From: Streptomyces sp. NBC_01244
Lineage (GTDB): Bacteria; Actinomycetota; Actinomycetes; Streptomycetales; Streptomycetaceae
Reading direction: 5' to 3'
DNA: 64,000 nucleotides
NCBI RefSeq assembly: GCF_035987325.1
Contig: NZ_CP108488.1
Span: 1,860,001-1,924,000 of the forward strand
Shown: positions 17,369 through 25,424 of the stretch, piece by piece
Numbering within the stretch: the stretch's first letter is position 1
Layout of the letters: every line of letters starts with the position of its first letter
Program-made: the position numbers and the translations under genes
Notes under the pieces: generated by a model
Told to the model about the DNA's origin: nothing
Seen by the model: the letters and a program-made list of their open reading frames with translations, nothing else
The model's database searches: none

Positions 17369-18537
17369 CGGTGGGTCTCCTGCCGGCTGTCCTCGGCCCG
17401 AACCTCGTCGAAGGCGCCCTGGAGCACGTCCCGTTCGGCATCATCGGAGAAACCGCCGCCGCCGCGCACGTGGGCGACGAAGTCCTCGGCGATCTCCCGG
17501 TCGCTGCGGCCCTTGAGCCGCTGCGCATAGGACCCGCCTGCGTCCTCGCCACGACCCTCGGGATCGAAGGCCAGGCTGAGGGTGTGCGGGAAGCGGGTGG
17601 CGAGCCTGGCCATGGGGTCCTCGGGCCGGACGGGGTCGGTGAGGGTGGCCTCCAGCCAGGAGTCCTCGTACCGGGCGTACGCCCCTTCGGAGAGCAGTTC
17701 CTCCAGCGGCCCGCGGACCCGGGCGAGGCGGCGCGGTACGGGCGTGTCGACGCGCTCGGCGCTCAGAATCTCCCCCTCCCCTCCCAGTTCCACGAGCCAC
17801 ATGCTCTTGCGGTGGTCGGCTTCGGAGAAGGAGTAGGCGAGCGGGGAACCGGAGTAGCGGACCCGTTCGTTGATCGTCTGGCAGCCGTGGAGGTGGCCGA
17901 GGGCGGCGTAGTCGACCCCGTCGAAGACGGAGGCCGGCACGGCCTCGACCCCGCCGACGGTGATGTCGCGCTCGCTGTCGCTGGCCTGCCCGCCGGTGAC
18001 GAAGGCATGCGCGAGCACAACAGACCGCGTCCCGGGCATCCGCCCGGCCAGATCCGCCCGGATCCGGTCCATGGCCGCACCGAGCACAGCCTCGTGGCTC
18101 ACCTTCCCGGCACCGAACTCGTCCTTGACCAGCGCGGGCTCCAGGTACGGCAGCCCGTACAGCGCCACGTCACCGTGTACGTCGGCCAGCACCACGGGGT
18201 CGGCACACCCGGCGGGATCGGTCCTGAGGTGGATCCCGGCCCGCCCGATCAGCCCGGCCCCGACACCGAGGCGGCGGGCGGAGTCGTGGTTCCCGGAGAT
18301 CATCACGGTGGGCACGCCAAGTTCAGCAAGCCGGTGCAAGGCCCGGTCGTACAGCTCCACGGCAGGCAGCGGAGGCACGGCCCGGTCGTACACGTCACCG
18401 GCGACGAGCACGGCGTCGACCTCGTGCTCCCGCACGGTCTCGACCAGGTGGTCGATGAAGGCGGCCTGGGCGCCGAGCAGGTTCACCCGGTGGAAGCTCC
18501 GCCCCAGGTGCCAGTCGGAGGTGTGCAGGAACTTCAC
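17365..18537 (-). CDS. sbcD: Exonuclease subunit SbcD (Mre11-like)
   Basis: Metal-dependent nuclease subunit of the SbcCD complex, 390 residues. The calcineurin-like phosphoesterase motifs appear in order: DWHLGRSFH (residues 8-16), AGDVYDRA, SGNHDSARR and the late GHLHGCQ. First gene of the sbcD-sbcC operon, followed by sbcC with a 4-bp overlap. A 303-bp divergent region separates it from the FAD monooxygenase gene. Confidence 0.96.
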   Translation of the reverse strand: MKFLHTSDWHLGRSFHRVNLLGAQAAFIDHLVETVREHEVDAVLVAGDVYDRAVPPLPAVELYDRALHRLAELGVPTVMISGNHDSARRLGVGAGLIGRAGIHLRTDPAGCADPVVLADVHGDVALYGLPYLEPALVKDEFGAGKVSHEAVLGAAMDRIRADLAGRMPGTRSVVLAHAFVTGGQASDSERDITVGGVEAVPASVFDGVDYAALGHLHGCQTINERVRYSGSPLAYSFSEADHRKSMWLVELGGEGEILSAERVDTPVPRRLARVRGPLEELLSEGAYARYEDSWLEATLTDPVRPEDPMARLATRFPHTLSLAFDPEGRGEDAGGSYAQRLKGRSDREIAEDFVAHVRGGGGFSDDAERDVLQGAFDEVRAEDSRQETHR

Positions 18538-18840
18538 AGAACGGCCCCGACCTGCACGTTTACCCCTACTGCCCCTCTAAGACCCGCACGAACCACCCCA
18601 GGACCCACAGCGGCCCCCTGCCACGCTAACGCATGCCGCCGCCTGACCCACCCCTCACCTCGGAAAGGTGACGCTCCCCGACACGGCCCGCAGTACCGCC
18701 GCTCATGGCCCGTACCGCCACGCATGAGGGGAAGCACCCACGGACGGCGACGGGGCGACGGGTGGTTCTCCCTGGGCGGTGGCCAGTGCCGCCGCCTACC
18801 GTGGGAACAAGAGCCCTACCCCTCCGGGGAGGCGATCCAC
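18538..18840. other. 303-bp divergent region between sbcD and the FAD monooxygenase gene
   Basis: No gene seen. An inverted repeat TCACCT-CGGAA-AGGTGA at 18656-18672 is a weak operator candidate. GGGGAGG at 18825-18831 is the ribosome-binding site of the gene at 18841. No clear promoter hexamers were found. Confidence 0.4.
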
Positions 18841-20049
18841 ATGACCGGAAAGACCTACGACGCCGTGATCGTGGGAGCCCGCTGCGCGGGCGCGAGCACG
18901 GCGATGCTGTTGGCCCGCCAGGGCTACCGGGTGCTGGTGGTGGACCGGGCGGCCTTCCCCAGCGACACGCTCTCCACCCACCTCATCCACCCGCCCGGGC
19001 TCGCGGCCCTGCGGCGCTGGGGCCTGCTGGACCGGGTCGTCGCCACCGGCTGCCCGGAGATCACCACGTACACCTACGACCTGGGCCCCCTCGTCATCTC
19101 CGGGTCGCCGGCCGGACTGGGCTGCGAGGGCTCGTACGCGCCCCGACGGACCGTCCTCGACAAGATCCTCGTCGACGCGGCCGTGGAGGCCGGCGCCGAG
19201 GTGCGGGAGAAGTTCACCGTGGAGGGCCTGGTCACGGAGGGGGACGAGGTGACCGGTATCCGCGGCCACGGCCCGGACGGGGCCGCGACCGCCGAGTACG
19301 GCCGGGTCGTCATCGGCGCCGACGGCGCCCACTCGATGATCGCCCGCGCCGTGGACGCCCCCCGCTACGCGGAGAAGCCGAAGCTCCAGGTCAGCTACTA
19401 CGCGTACTGGGCGAACCTGCCGATGCACGGCGGGTTCGAGGCGTACATGCGGGGCGACCGCGCCTTCGCGGCCTGGCCCACCAACGACGACGTGACACTG
19501 GTGGTCTGCGGACTGCCGATGCGGGACTTCGAGGCCAACCGCGCCGACATCGAGGGCGGCTACCACGAGACCCTCGACCGCGCGCCGGCCTTCGCCGACC
19601 GGATCGCCTCCGCCACCAGTACCGGACGGCTGGTCGGCACCGCCGTCGAGAACCATTTCCGGGTCCCGTACGGACCGGGGTGGGCGCTGGTCGGCGACGC
19701 CGGCTACCTGAAGGACTTCATCACGGCCCAGGGAATCCAGGACGCCTTCCAGGACGCCGAGTTGTGCGCGGGGGCCCTGGGCGACGCCTTCGCGGGCCGC
19801 AGCGCGTTCGGCGACGCCATGCGCGGCTACCAGCGGGCGAGGGACGAACGGGTCATGCAGATGTACGAGTTCACCGCCGGATTCGCGGCCCTCGAACCTC
19901 CGCCGCCCGAGATGCAGCGGGTCCTCGGCAAGGTCACCGAGAGCCAGGACACCATGGACGGCTTCGTCCGGGTGAACGCGGGCATCACCAAGCCCGGCGA
20001 GTTCTTCTCCGACCCGCGGCTCATGGGGGCGGCGCAGCAGGCGAGTTGA
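18841..20049 (+). CDS. FAD-dependent monooxygenase/oxidoreductase
   Basis: Flavoprotein of 402 residues, related to geranylgeranyl-reductase and p-hydroxybenzoate-hydroxylase-type enzymes. The N-terminal FAD site reads VGARCAGAS (residues 11-19, a GxGxxG variant). The FAD/NADPH motif GADGAHS lies near residue 160, and the ribityl-binding GDAGYLKDF near 284. It probably hydroxylates or reduces a small hydrophobic substrate. The gene stands alone, ending in a strong terminator (20067-20115), so context does not indicate a pathway. Confidence 0.85.
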   Translation: MTGKTYDAVIVGARCAGASTAMLLARQGYRVLVVDRAAFPSDTLSTHLIHPPGLAALRRWGLLDRVVATGCPEITTYTYDLGPLVISGSPAGLGCEGSYAPRRTVLDKILVDAAVEAGAEVREKFTVEGLVTEGDEVTGIRGHGPDGAATAEYGRVVIGADGAHSMIARAVDAPRYAEKPKLQVSYYAYWANLPMHGGFEAYMRGDRAFAAWPTNDDVTLVVCGLPMRDFEANRADIEGGYHETLDRAPAFADRIASATSTGRLVGTAVENHFRVPYGPGWALVGDAGYLKDFITAQGIQDAFQDAELCAGALGDAFAGRSAFGDAMRGYQRARDERVMQMYEFTAGFAALEPPPPEMQRVLGKVTESQDTMDGFVRVNAGITKPGEFFSDPRLMGAAQQAS

Positions 20050-20066
20050 TGCCCCTCCCCTCAGGA

Positions 20067-20115
20067 GGGGATCCACTGAGCGGATCCACTCAGTGGATCC
20101 GCTCAGTGGATCCCC
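20067..20115. terminator. Bidirectional terminator, 24-bp near-contiguous palindrome
   Basis: Arms 20067-20090 and 20092-20115 are perfectly complementary and separated by one base, giving a 49-bp palindrome. It contains two BamHI-like GGATCC cores per arm (GGATCCACT repeats). It lies between the convergent FAD monooxygenase and yigZ genes. Confidence 0.8.
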
Positions 20116-20125
20116 TCGCCCGTCC

Positions 20126-20752
20126 TCAGGGTGCGTACGTCTCCCCGCCCGGTGTGAGGGTGGCGCTCCCGGACGTGCTGTCGGCGAGCCAGGCCTCGAA
20201 GGCGGGCAGGTCGGCCTCGGGCAGGGCGACCTCGATCTCCACGGAGGCCCCGTAGCGCACGTCGATCACGGTCCTGCCGGTGGAGCGCAGGTCGTTCTCG
20301 GTCTTGCCGGCCCGCTGGTGGTCCACGGTGACGGTGACCAGCCGGTAGCGGTGGCGGGTGACGGTGCCGAGTACGTCGAGCGCCTCCCCGACGACCCCGC
20401 CGTAGGCCCGGATGAGCCCGCCGGCGCCGAGCTTCACGCCGCCGTAGTAGCGGGTGACGACGGCGACGGCGTAGCGGATGTCCCGGCGCGTGAGCATCTG
20501 CAGCATCGGCACCCCGGCGGTGCCACCGGGCTCGCCGTCGTCGCTGGCCTTCTGTACGGAGGCGTCGGCGCCGATGACGTAGGCGAAGCAGTTGTGCGAG
20601 GCGGTGGGGTGCTCCTTGCGGATCCGCGCGACGAACTCCTGCGCCTCCCGCTCGGTCGCCGCGGGCGCGAGCGCGCACAGGAACCGCGAGCGGTTGATCT
20701 CGGACTCGTGCACACCCTCACGGGCCACCGTCACGTACTGGTCTGCCTTCAC
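20126..20752 (-). CDS. YigZ/IMPACT family protein
   Basis: Protein of 208 residues with the UPF0029 N-terminal domain (ASHNCFAYVIG; SDDGEPGGTAGVPML near residues 70-85; VVTRYYGGVKLGAGGLIRAY near 100-120) and a small C-terminal domain. These motifs define the YigZ/IMPACT family. Family members are linked to translation regulation in eukaryotes; the bacterial role is not established. It is divergent from the CoA-binding gene with 90 bp between. Confidence 0.92.
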   Translation of the reverse strand: MKADQYVTVAREGVHESEINRSRFLCALAPAATEREAQEFVARIRKEHPTASHNCFAYVIGADASVQKASDDGEPGGTAGVPMLQMLTRRDIRYAVAVVTRYYGGVKLGAGGLIRAYGGVVGEALDVLGTVTRHRYRLVTVTVDHQRAGKTENDLRSTGRTVIDVRYGASVEIEVALPEADLPAFEAWLADSTSGSATLTPGGETYAP

Positions 20753-20842
20753 TCGTCCACCTTACGGGGAATCCGACATGCGTCTTTTCTGTTGATCGGT
20801 CTGACGGCAATCAGCAGTCAGACGCAGCAGGAGGCGGCACAC

Positions 20843-21247
20843 GTGTACGGCGATCCGGCAACCATCCGCAAGATCCTCACCGAGCTCGGCGACACCTGGG
20901 CGGTGGTCGGCCTGTCCAACAACCAGGACCGGGCCGCGTACCGCGTGGCAGAGGTCCTCCAGCGGTACGGCAAGCGCGTGATTCCCGTGCACCCCAAGGC
21001 CGAGACGGTCCACGGCGAGCAGGGCTACCCCTCGCTGGAGGCGATCCCCTTCAAGGTGGACGTGGTGGACGTCTTCGTGAACAGCGCGCTGGCGGGCACG
21101 GTCGCCGACGAGGCCGTCGCGAAGGGGGCGGAGGCCGTCTGGTTCCAGCTGAACGTGGTCGACGAGGCCGCCTTCGACCGCACCCGCGCGGCCGGAGTGG
21201 ACATGATCATGGACCGCTGCCCGGCGATCGAGATCCCCGCCCTCTGA
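20843..21247 (+). CDS. CoA-binding domain protein (YccU-like)
   Basis: Small Rossmann-fold protein of 134 residues. The motif WAVVGLSNNQDRAAYRVAEV (about residues 14-33) and later DVVDVFVNS match the CoA-binding family (succinyl-CoA-synthetase-like fold, YccU type). The start is GTG 20843, decided by AGGAGG seven bases upstream; longer in-frame extensions lack a good ribosome-binding site. Its cellular role is unknown. Confidence 0.88.
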   Translation: MYGDPATIRKILTELGDTWAVVGLSNNQDRAAYRVAEVLQRYGKRVIPVHPKAETVHGEQGYPSLEAIPFKVDVVDVFVNSALAGTVADEAVAKGAEAVWFQLNVVDEAAFDRTRAAGVDMIMDRCPAIEIPAL

Positions 21248-21333
21248 GACCCCCAGGGGTCCCAGCGCTCCCAGCGCTCCCAGGGGCCCGGGAAGCCCAG
21301 GAGGCTCCCTCGCCTTCAACCCTTTCAACGCGA

Positions 21334-21372
21334 CTCAAGTATCCAAACCGCCCAAACGGTACGAATACTTGA
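21334..21372. promoter_or_regulatory. Inverted repeat TCAAGTAT...ATACTTGA upstream of the HAD gene
   Basis: Two perfect 8-base arms (21334-21341, 21365-21372), AT-rich for this genome, centred about 84 bp before GTG 21437. A candidate regulator-binding site. Confidence 0.4.
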
Positions 21373-21436
21373 GACCGCGCCTCCCCGTCGGGGTCTGCCG
21401 CGCACCTCGGACCGACCCCGACCAGGGAGTGCCACC

Positions 21437-22288
21437 GTGATCAGCCATGCCGGAAGCCATGCCCGCAGTCATGCCCGAAGCCACGCCCGCAGTCATGCCC
21501 GCATCGCCGTGCTCGACCTCGACGGAACCCTGGCCGAGGGCTCGCTGGCGGCGCCGTTCGTGGAGTCGCTCATCGCCGGCGGCGTCTGCGAACCGGAGGC
21601 CGGGCGGGCGGCGCTCGCCGCGATAGCCGGCTACCACGACGAGGACGCCGGTCCGGGGGACTCGGCCGCCCATGCCCCCACCGCGGCCGCCTTCTACGCC
21701 CACTTCGCGCGGGCCCTGGAGGGCGCGGACCGGAGCGACGTGGAGCGGGCCGCCGAAGCCGCCTGGCCGGCGGCCCGGAAGAAGATCCTCCCCTTCGCCG
21801 ACGAGCTCGTACGGCTCCTGCACGCGGCCGGGCTGCGGACGGTGCTGATCTCGGGGAGCCCGTACGAGATCGTCCGGCGCGCGGCCGCGGAGCTGGGCAT
21901 CGGCGAGGCCCACGGCATGCGGGCCGAGTTCCGGCGCGGCCGCTGCACCGGAGCCCTCACGGCCACGCCGGCGCTGCCCGGCGGCAAGCGCGCGGCGCTG
22001 CGCACCGCGACCAAGGGCAGCCCCGTGGACCGCCGGAGCTCCTTCGCCATCGGGAACTCCCCCTCCGACGCCGAGGTGTTCGAGCAGGTCGGCCTCGCCA
22101 TCGCCTTCGAACCGGACCCGGTCCTGCGGGGCTGGGCGGTGGACCGGGACTGGATCACGGCCGACCGGCGCGACGTACTGGCCGTCTGCCAGGACCTCAT
22201 CGCGACGCACCCGGCGCTGGGCGCGACCCCGGAGACGGCCCGCGGGACCTCCCGCGGAGCCGGCCTCGGGGTCACCGGCCCGCACTGA
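21437..22288 (+). CDS. HAD-family hydrolase (phosphoserine phosphatase-like, subclass IB) with SHAR repeat N-terminus
   Basis: Protein of 283 residues. Motif I is LDLDGTLAEGS (about residues 26-36), the Ser motif is in LISGSPYE, the acidic motif in AIGNSPSDAEVF. The fold is that of the PSP/SerB-like HAD proteins in Streptomyces. Residues 3-22 consist of one SHAG and four SHAR repeats encoded by a 12-bp tandem repeat (21443-21502). This basic tail is not part of the HAD fold and may be variable in length. GTG 21437 is supported by AGGGAG nine bases upstream. Substrate unknown. Confidence 0.82.
   Translation: MISHAGSHARSHARSHARSHARIAVLDLDGTLAEGSLAAPFVESLIAGGVCEPEAGRAALAAIAGYHDEDAGPGDSAAHAPTAAAFYAHFARALEGADRSDVERAAEAAWPAARKKILPFADELVRLLHAAGLRTVLISGSPYEIVRRAAAELGIGEAHGMRAEFRRGRCTGALTATPALPGGKRAALRTATKGSPVDRRSSFAIGNSPSDAEVFEQVGLAIAFEPDPVLRGWAVDRDWITADRRDVLAVCQDLIATHPALGATPETARGTSRGAGLGVTGPH
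21443..21502 (+). repeat. 12-bp tandem repeat encoding SHAG/SHAR units (five copies)
   Basis: Five in-frame 12-bp units (AGCCATGCCGGA, AGCCATGCCCGC, AGTCATGCCCGA, AGCCACGCCCGC, AGTCATGCCCGC) encode Ser-His-Ala-Gly/Arg. Because 12 is a multiple of three, changes in copy number would change protein length without a frameshift. Confidence 0.85.
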
Positions 22289-22333
22289 CCCGCGCACCGG
22301 GCCCGCGCACCACTCCGCCCCGTCCCGGCCGGG

Positions 22334-22936
22334 TCAGGTGTGGGCGGTCACCGGCGGGATGGAGACAGCCATCGTCATCTCCATCGGACCGGGCCCCTCG
22401 TTGCGGTAGGCGTGCGGGGCGTCCGCCTCGAAGGAGACGGCCCCGCCGGCCGGTACGGCGTACGTCTCGTCGGCGACCACCAGTGTCAGCTCCCCCACGG
22501 TGACGTGCAGCATCTCGAAGGTGCCCGGCGGATGCGGGTCCGAGGCGGTCCCCTCGCCGGGTTCCAGCCGGTAGGTCCACATCTCCACCGGCCCGCGCCG
22601 GTCGTCGCCGAGCAGCATGCTGGCGCCGCTGCCACCCTCCGTGGACCACATCCGCACCCCCTGCCCCGGCAGTACCACCTGCACCCGCGGACCGCGGTCG
22701 TGATCGAGCAGGGTGGTGATGCTGACGCCGAGCGCGTCGGCGAGTTTGACCGTCGTGCCGACACTGGGGTTCGTACGGGCCTGCTCGATCTGGATGATCA
22801 TGCCGCGGCTCACCCCCGCACGGGCGGCGAGGGCCTCCAGGGTGAATCCGCGCTCTCCGCGCCAGCGCTTGAGGTTGCGGCCGAGCGCCTGGGTGAGCTG
22901 TTCGAGGTCCGACACCGTTCCGTCCACTCCGTACAA
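22334..22936 (-). CDS. XRE-family regulator with C-terminal cupin domain
   Basis: Regulator of about 195-200 residues. The helix-turn-helix lies near residues 20-70 (TLEALAARAGVSRGMIIQIE). The cupin ligand domain is about 95-195 (EMLHVTVGELTLVV; DAPHAYRNEGPGPMEM). The start is uncertain: TTG 22936, GTG 22927 or GTG 22915. A TATTGT hexamer five bases before GTG 22927 would make that start leaderless. It is divergent from an EamA exporter with an inverted repeat between, so it probably controls that exporter in response to a small metabolite. Confidence 0.88.
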   Translation of the reverse strand: MYGVDGTVSDLEQLTQALGRNLKRWRGERGFTLEALAARAGVSRGMIIQIEQARTNPSVGTTVKLADALGVSITTLLDHDRGPRVQVVLPGQGVRMWSTEGGSGASMLLGDDRRGPVEMWTYRLEPGEGTASDPHPPGTFEMLHVTVGELTLVVADETYAVPAGGAVSFEADAPHAYRNEGPGPMEMTMAVSIPPVTAHT

Positions 22937-22972
22937 TATTTTGAATGACAGGGTCCATTAGACTGAACTATG

Positions 22973-23000
22973 GTGCGTTGTACTCCATCGTTCAACGCAC
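22973..23000. promoter_or_regulatory. Candidate operator between XRE-cupin regulator and EamA exporter
   Basis: GTGCGTTG (22973-22980) and CAACGCAC (22993-23000) form a perfect 8-bp inverted repeat with a 12-base spacer. TTGTACT and CTGTACT copies lie in and next to it. It is in the 80-bp divergent promoter region of the two genes, so it could bind the XRE regulator. Confidence 0.5.
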
Positions 23001-23018
23001 TGTACTGCGAGGCCTGTC

Positions 23019-23888
23019 ATGACCGCCCTGTTCGCCCTGGCCACCACCGTCCTGTGGGGGCTCGCCGACTTCGGCGGCGGGCTGCTGACCCGCCGGATAC
23101 CGGCCCTCACGGTGGTCGTGGCCTCCCAGATCCTCGCCGTCCTCGTGCTGGGCGCGGTGGTCCTGGGCACCGGCGCCTGGCGGGAGGCCGGACCGCAGCT
23201 CTGGTTCGCGGTGGGCGCGGGGCTGGTGGGGCCGGTCGCGATGCTCAGCTTCTACAAGGCGCTCGCCCTGGGCCCGATGGGCGTGGTCTCCCCGCTCGGC
23301 TCGCTCGGCGTGGTGGTGCCGATGGCCGCGGGGCTGCTCCTGGGCGAGCGGCCCGGCGCCGCCCAGCTCGCGGGGATCGCGGTGGCCGTCGTGGGCATCG
23401 TCCTCGCGGGCGGACCCGAGCTGCGCGGCGCTCCCGTCCAGCGACAGGCCGTCGTCCTCACCCTCGTCGCGGCCTTCGGCTTCGGCGCGGTGATGGCCCT
23501 GATCGCCCCCGCCTCCTCCACATTGCCCGGCCTGTTCCTCGCGCTGTTCGTCCAGCGGGTCACCAACGTCGCCGTCGGCGGCACGGCCCTGTGGGTGCGG
23601 ACCCGGCGCGGCGCCCCCGCCCTCCCGGCGGGTACGGGCGGCCTGCGGCTCCTGTGGGCTCTGCTGCCGGCGCTCGCCTTCGTCGGGCTCGCGGACGTCG
23701 CCGCGAACGGCACCTACTCCATCGCCGCCCAGCACGGCCCGGTCACCACCGCCGCCGTCCTCTCCTCCCTCTACCCGGTGATCACCGCCCTGGCCGCCTT
23801 CACCGTCCTCAAGGAACGCCTGCGCACCGTCCAGGCGGCGGGCGCAGGCCTGGCCCTGGCCGGCACGGTCCTCCTCGCGGCGGGCTAG
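23019..23888 (+). CDS. EamA (DMT superfamily) transporter
   Basis: Inner-membrane permease of 289 residues with about ten hydrophobic helices in two EamA repeats (LATTVLWGLADFGGGLL at the start; GAVMALIAPAS around residue 150). DMT proteins usually export amino acids, nucleosides or other metabolites. The divergent XRE-cupin gene at 22334 is the likely regulator. Substrate unknown. Confidence 0.9.
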   Translation: MTALFALATTVLWGLADFGGGLLTRRIPALTVVVASQILAVLVLGAVVLGTGAWREAGPQLWFAVGAGLVGPVAMLSFYKALALGPMGVVSPLGSLGVVVPMAAGLLLGERPGAAQLAGIAVAVVGIVLAGGPELRGAPVQRQAVVLTLVAAFGFGAVMALIAPASSTLPGLFLALFVQRVTNVAVGGTALWVRTRRGAPALPAGTGGLRLLWALLPALAFVGLADVAANGTYSIAAQHGPVTTAAVLSSLYPVITALAAFTVLKERLRTVQAAGAGLALAGTVLLAAG

Positions 23889-23928
23889 GGCCCGGCGACC
23901 GGGCAGGAGGCGTCGTGTTCACTCCGGT

Positions 23929-24687
23929 TCACTCCGGCTCCGTCACGTCCGCCAGGGCGCGCAGCTGCTCCGGGGTGACCCCGTCGGGGATCGGTACCGG
24001 CGGCGGGGTGCGCAGCGGCGGCTGCCAGCCCGTCTCGGGGTCCCAGCGGCGGACGATCCGCGCCGGCGCCCCCGCCACCACGGCGTGGTCCGGCACGTCA
24101 CCCCGTACGACGGCTCCCGCCGCCACCACGACGTTGCGGCCCAGCCGCGCCCCGGGCAGGATCACCGCGCCCGTCCCCAGCCAGCAGCCCGGTCCGATCT
24201 CCACGGGTGCGCTGCGCGGCCACTGCTTGCCGATGGGCTCGTGCGGGTCGTCGTAGCTGTGGTTGGTGGAGGTGATGTACACCCCGGGACCGCAGAAGGT
24301 GTCGTTGCCGATGGTGATCCGGGTGTCGGCGATGACGTGGCTGTCCCGGCCGATGACCACGCCGTTGCCGAGGACCAGGACCGGTTCGGCGCCGAGGTCG
24401 AGGTCCGGCATCATCCCGGCGGTGAGCGTGACCTGTTCCCCGATGATGCAGTGGTCTCCGAGGCGGATCCAGGGCGCGCCGAAGACCGTGCCCTGCGGGA
24501 AGGCGAGCCGGGTGCCGTGCCCGATCGCGCCGAAGCGCAGCCCTCCGGGGGTCTGGGCGGTGACCGCGCCGGCCCGCTGCATCCAGCGCCAACCCGCGTG
24601 GACCGCGCGCCCGGCGAGCCGGCGGCGCAGGCCCGTGAGGGAAGGGAGCGCCGTCAGAGAAGAGAACGTGTTCTGGTTCTTCGCCAC
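23929..24687 (-). CDS. Left-handed beta-helix acyltransferase (maltose/galactoside O-acetyltransferase-like)
   Basis: Cytoplasmic acyltransferase of 252 residues. Imperfect hexapeptide repeats (LVLGNGVVIGRDSHV, ITIGNDTFCGPG, VEIGPGCWLGTGAVI) form the beta-helix from about residue 60 to 210. STNHSYDD holds the conserved His of the active site. The GTG 24687 start follows TACGGT (24694-24699 on this strand) by six bases, so it is probably leaderless. It may acetylate a sugar or cell-surface precursor. It is divergent from another beta-helix gene. Confidence 0.85.
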   Translation of the reverse strand: MAKNQNTFSSLTALPSLTGLRRRLAGRAVHAGWRWMQRAGAVTAQTPGGLRFGAIGHGTRLAFPQGTVFGAPWIRLGDHCIIGEQVTLTAGMMPDLDLGAEPVLVLGNGVVIGRDSHVIADTRITIGNDTFCGPGVYITSTNHSYDDPHEPIGKQWPRSAPVEIGPGCWLGTGAVILPGARLGRNVVVAAGAVVRGDVPDHAVVAGAPARIVRRWDPETGWQPPLRTPPPVPIPDGVTPEQLRALADVTEPE

Positions 24688-24813
24688 CGGGTCACCGTAG
24701 CGCGCCGGGAGCCCGGGCCGCGCCGTGATCTTCACCCCATCTCCGGGGGCGCGGACGGCGTGGCCTACGGTGCCGGTAGCGCGATACGACGTACCGGAAG
24801 AGGAAGAGAACAC

Positions 24814-25359
24814 ATGACGCAGCAGGCGGCCCAGGCACTCGTGGCGGGTGTCGGCGGGAAGAACCCCGTGATCGATCCGACGGCGTTCACCGCTCCCACC
24901 TCGGTCGTGGTCGGGGACGTGACCCTCGGCGCGGGGTCGAGCATCTGGTACTCGGCGGTGCTCCGCGCGGACTGCGGTCCGATCACGCTCGGCGCCGACA
25001 GCAACGTGCAGGACAACTGCACCGTGCACGTGGACCCCGGATTCCCGGTCTCCATCGGCGAGCGCGTGTCCATCGGACACAACGCCGTCGTGCACGGCTG
25101 CACGATCGAGGACGACTGCCTGATCGGGATGGGCGCGACGGTCCTCAACGGCGCGGTGATCGGCGCCGGCTCACTGGTGGCCGCCCAGGCGCTGGTCCCG
25201 CAGGGGATGGTCGTCCCGCCCGGTTCGCTGGTCGCGGGCGTTCCGGCGAAGGTGCGGCGCGCCCTGACCGCGGAGGAGCGCGAGGGCCTCAAGGTCAACG
25301 CCCTCATGTACAACGAACTGGCCGATCAGCACCGCGCCTCGGTGACCCCGGGCGCGTAA
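24814..25359 (+). CDS. Gamma-class carbonic anhydrase-like protein
   Basis: Left-handed beta-helix protein of 181 residues. Three putative metal-binding His residues occur in CTVHVD (about residue 72) and SIGHNAVVHG (about 89-97), matching the pattern of Cam/YrdA gamma carbonic anhydrases. A purine-rich ribosome-binding site GGAAGAGGAAGAG precedes ATG 24814. Many YrdA-like members have no proven carbonic anhydrase activity, so function is probable rather than certain. Confidence 0.88.
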   Translation: MTQQAAQALVAGVGGKNPVIDPTAFTAPTSVVVGDVTLGAGSSIWYSAVLRADCGPITLGADSNVQDNCTVHVDPGFPVSIGERVSIGHNAVVHGCTIEDDCLIGMGATVLNGAVIGAGSLVAAQALVPQGMVVPPGSLVAGVPAKVRRALTAEEREGLKVNALMYNELADQHRASVTPGA

Positions 25360-25378
25360 CGGGCCGGGCATCCACGTC

Positions 25379-25409
25379 CCCCCGCCCTCGGCCTCGGGCT
25401 TGGCGGGGG
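25379..25409. terminator. Stem-loop between convergent carbonic anhydrase and DedA genes
   Basis: CCCCCGCC (25379-25386) pairs with GGCGGGGG (25402-25409), with a 15-base loop, 20 bp after the carbonic anhydrase stop and 16 bp from the dedA-like stop. Confidence 0.5.
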
Positions 25410-25424
25410 CGATCGCCGGGCCCC

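Noticed and set aside
14381..17530. Very long open frame (about 1049 codons) antisense to sbcC
   Set aside because: GC-rich genes often leave long antisense frames. This one is Gly/Pro/Leu-rich low complexity without domains, while the minus strand encodes unmistakable SbcC.
7930..18537. Secondary-metabolite gene cluster
   Set aside because: Hydrolase, phosphatase, acetyltransferase and nuclease genes are unrelated housekeeping or accessory functions; there are no synthase, NRPS, PKS or terpene genes anywhere in the window.
21443..21502. CRISPR-like or regulatory repeat
   Set aside because: The repeat is translated in frame as the N-terminus of a HAD protein.
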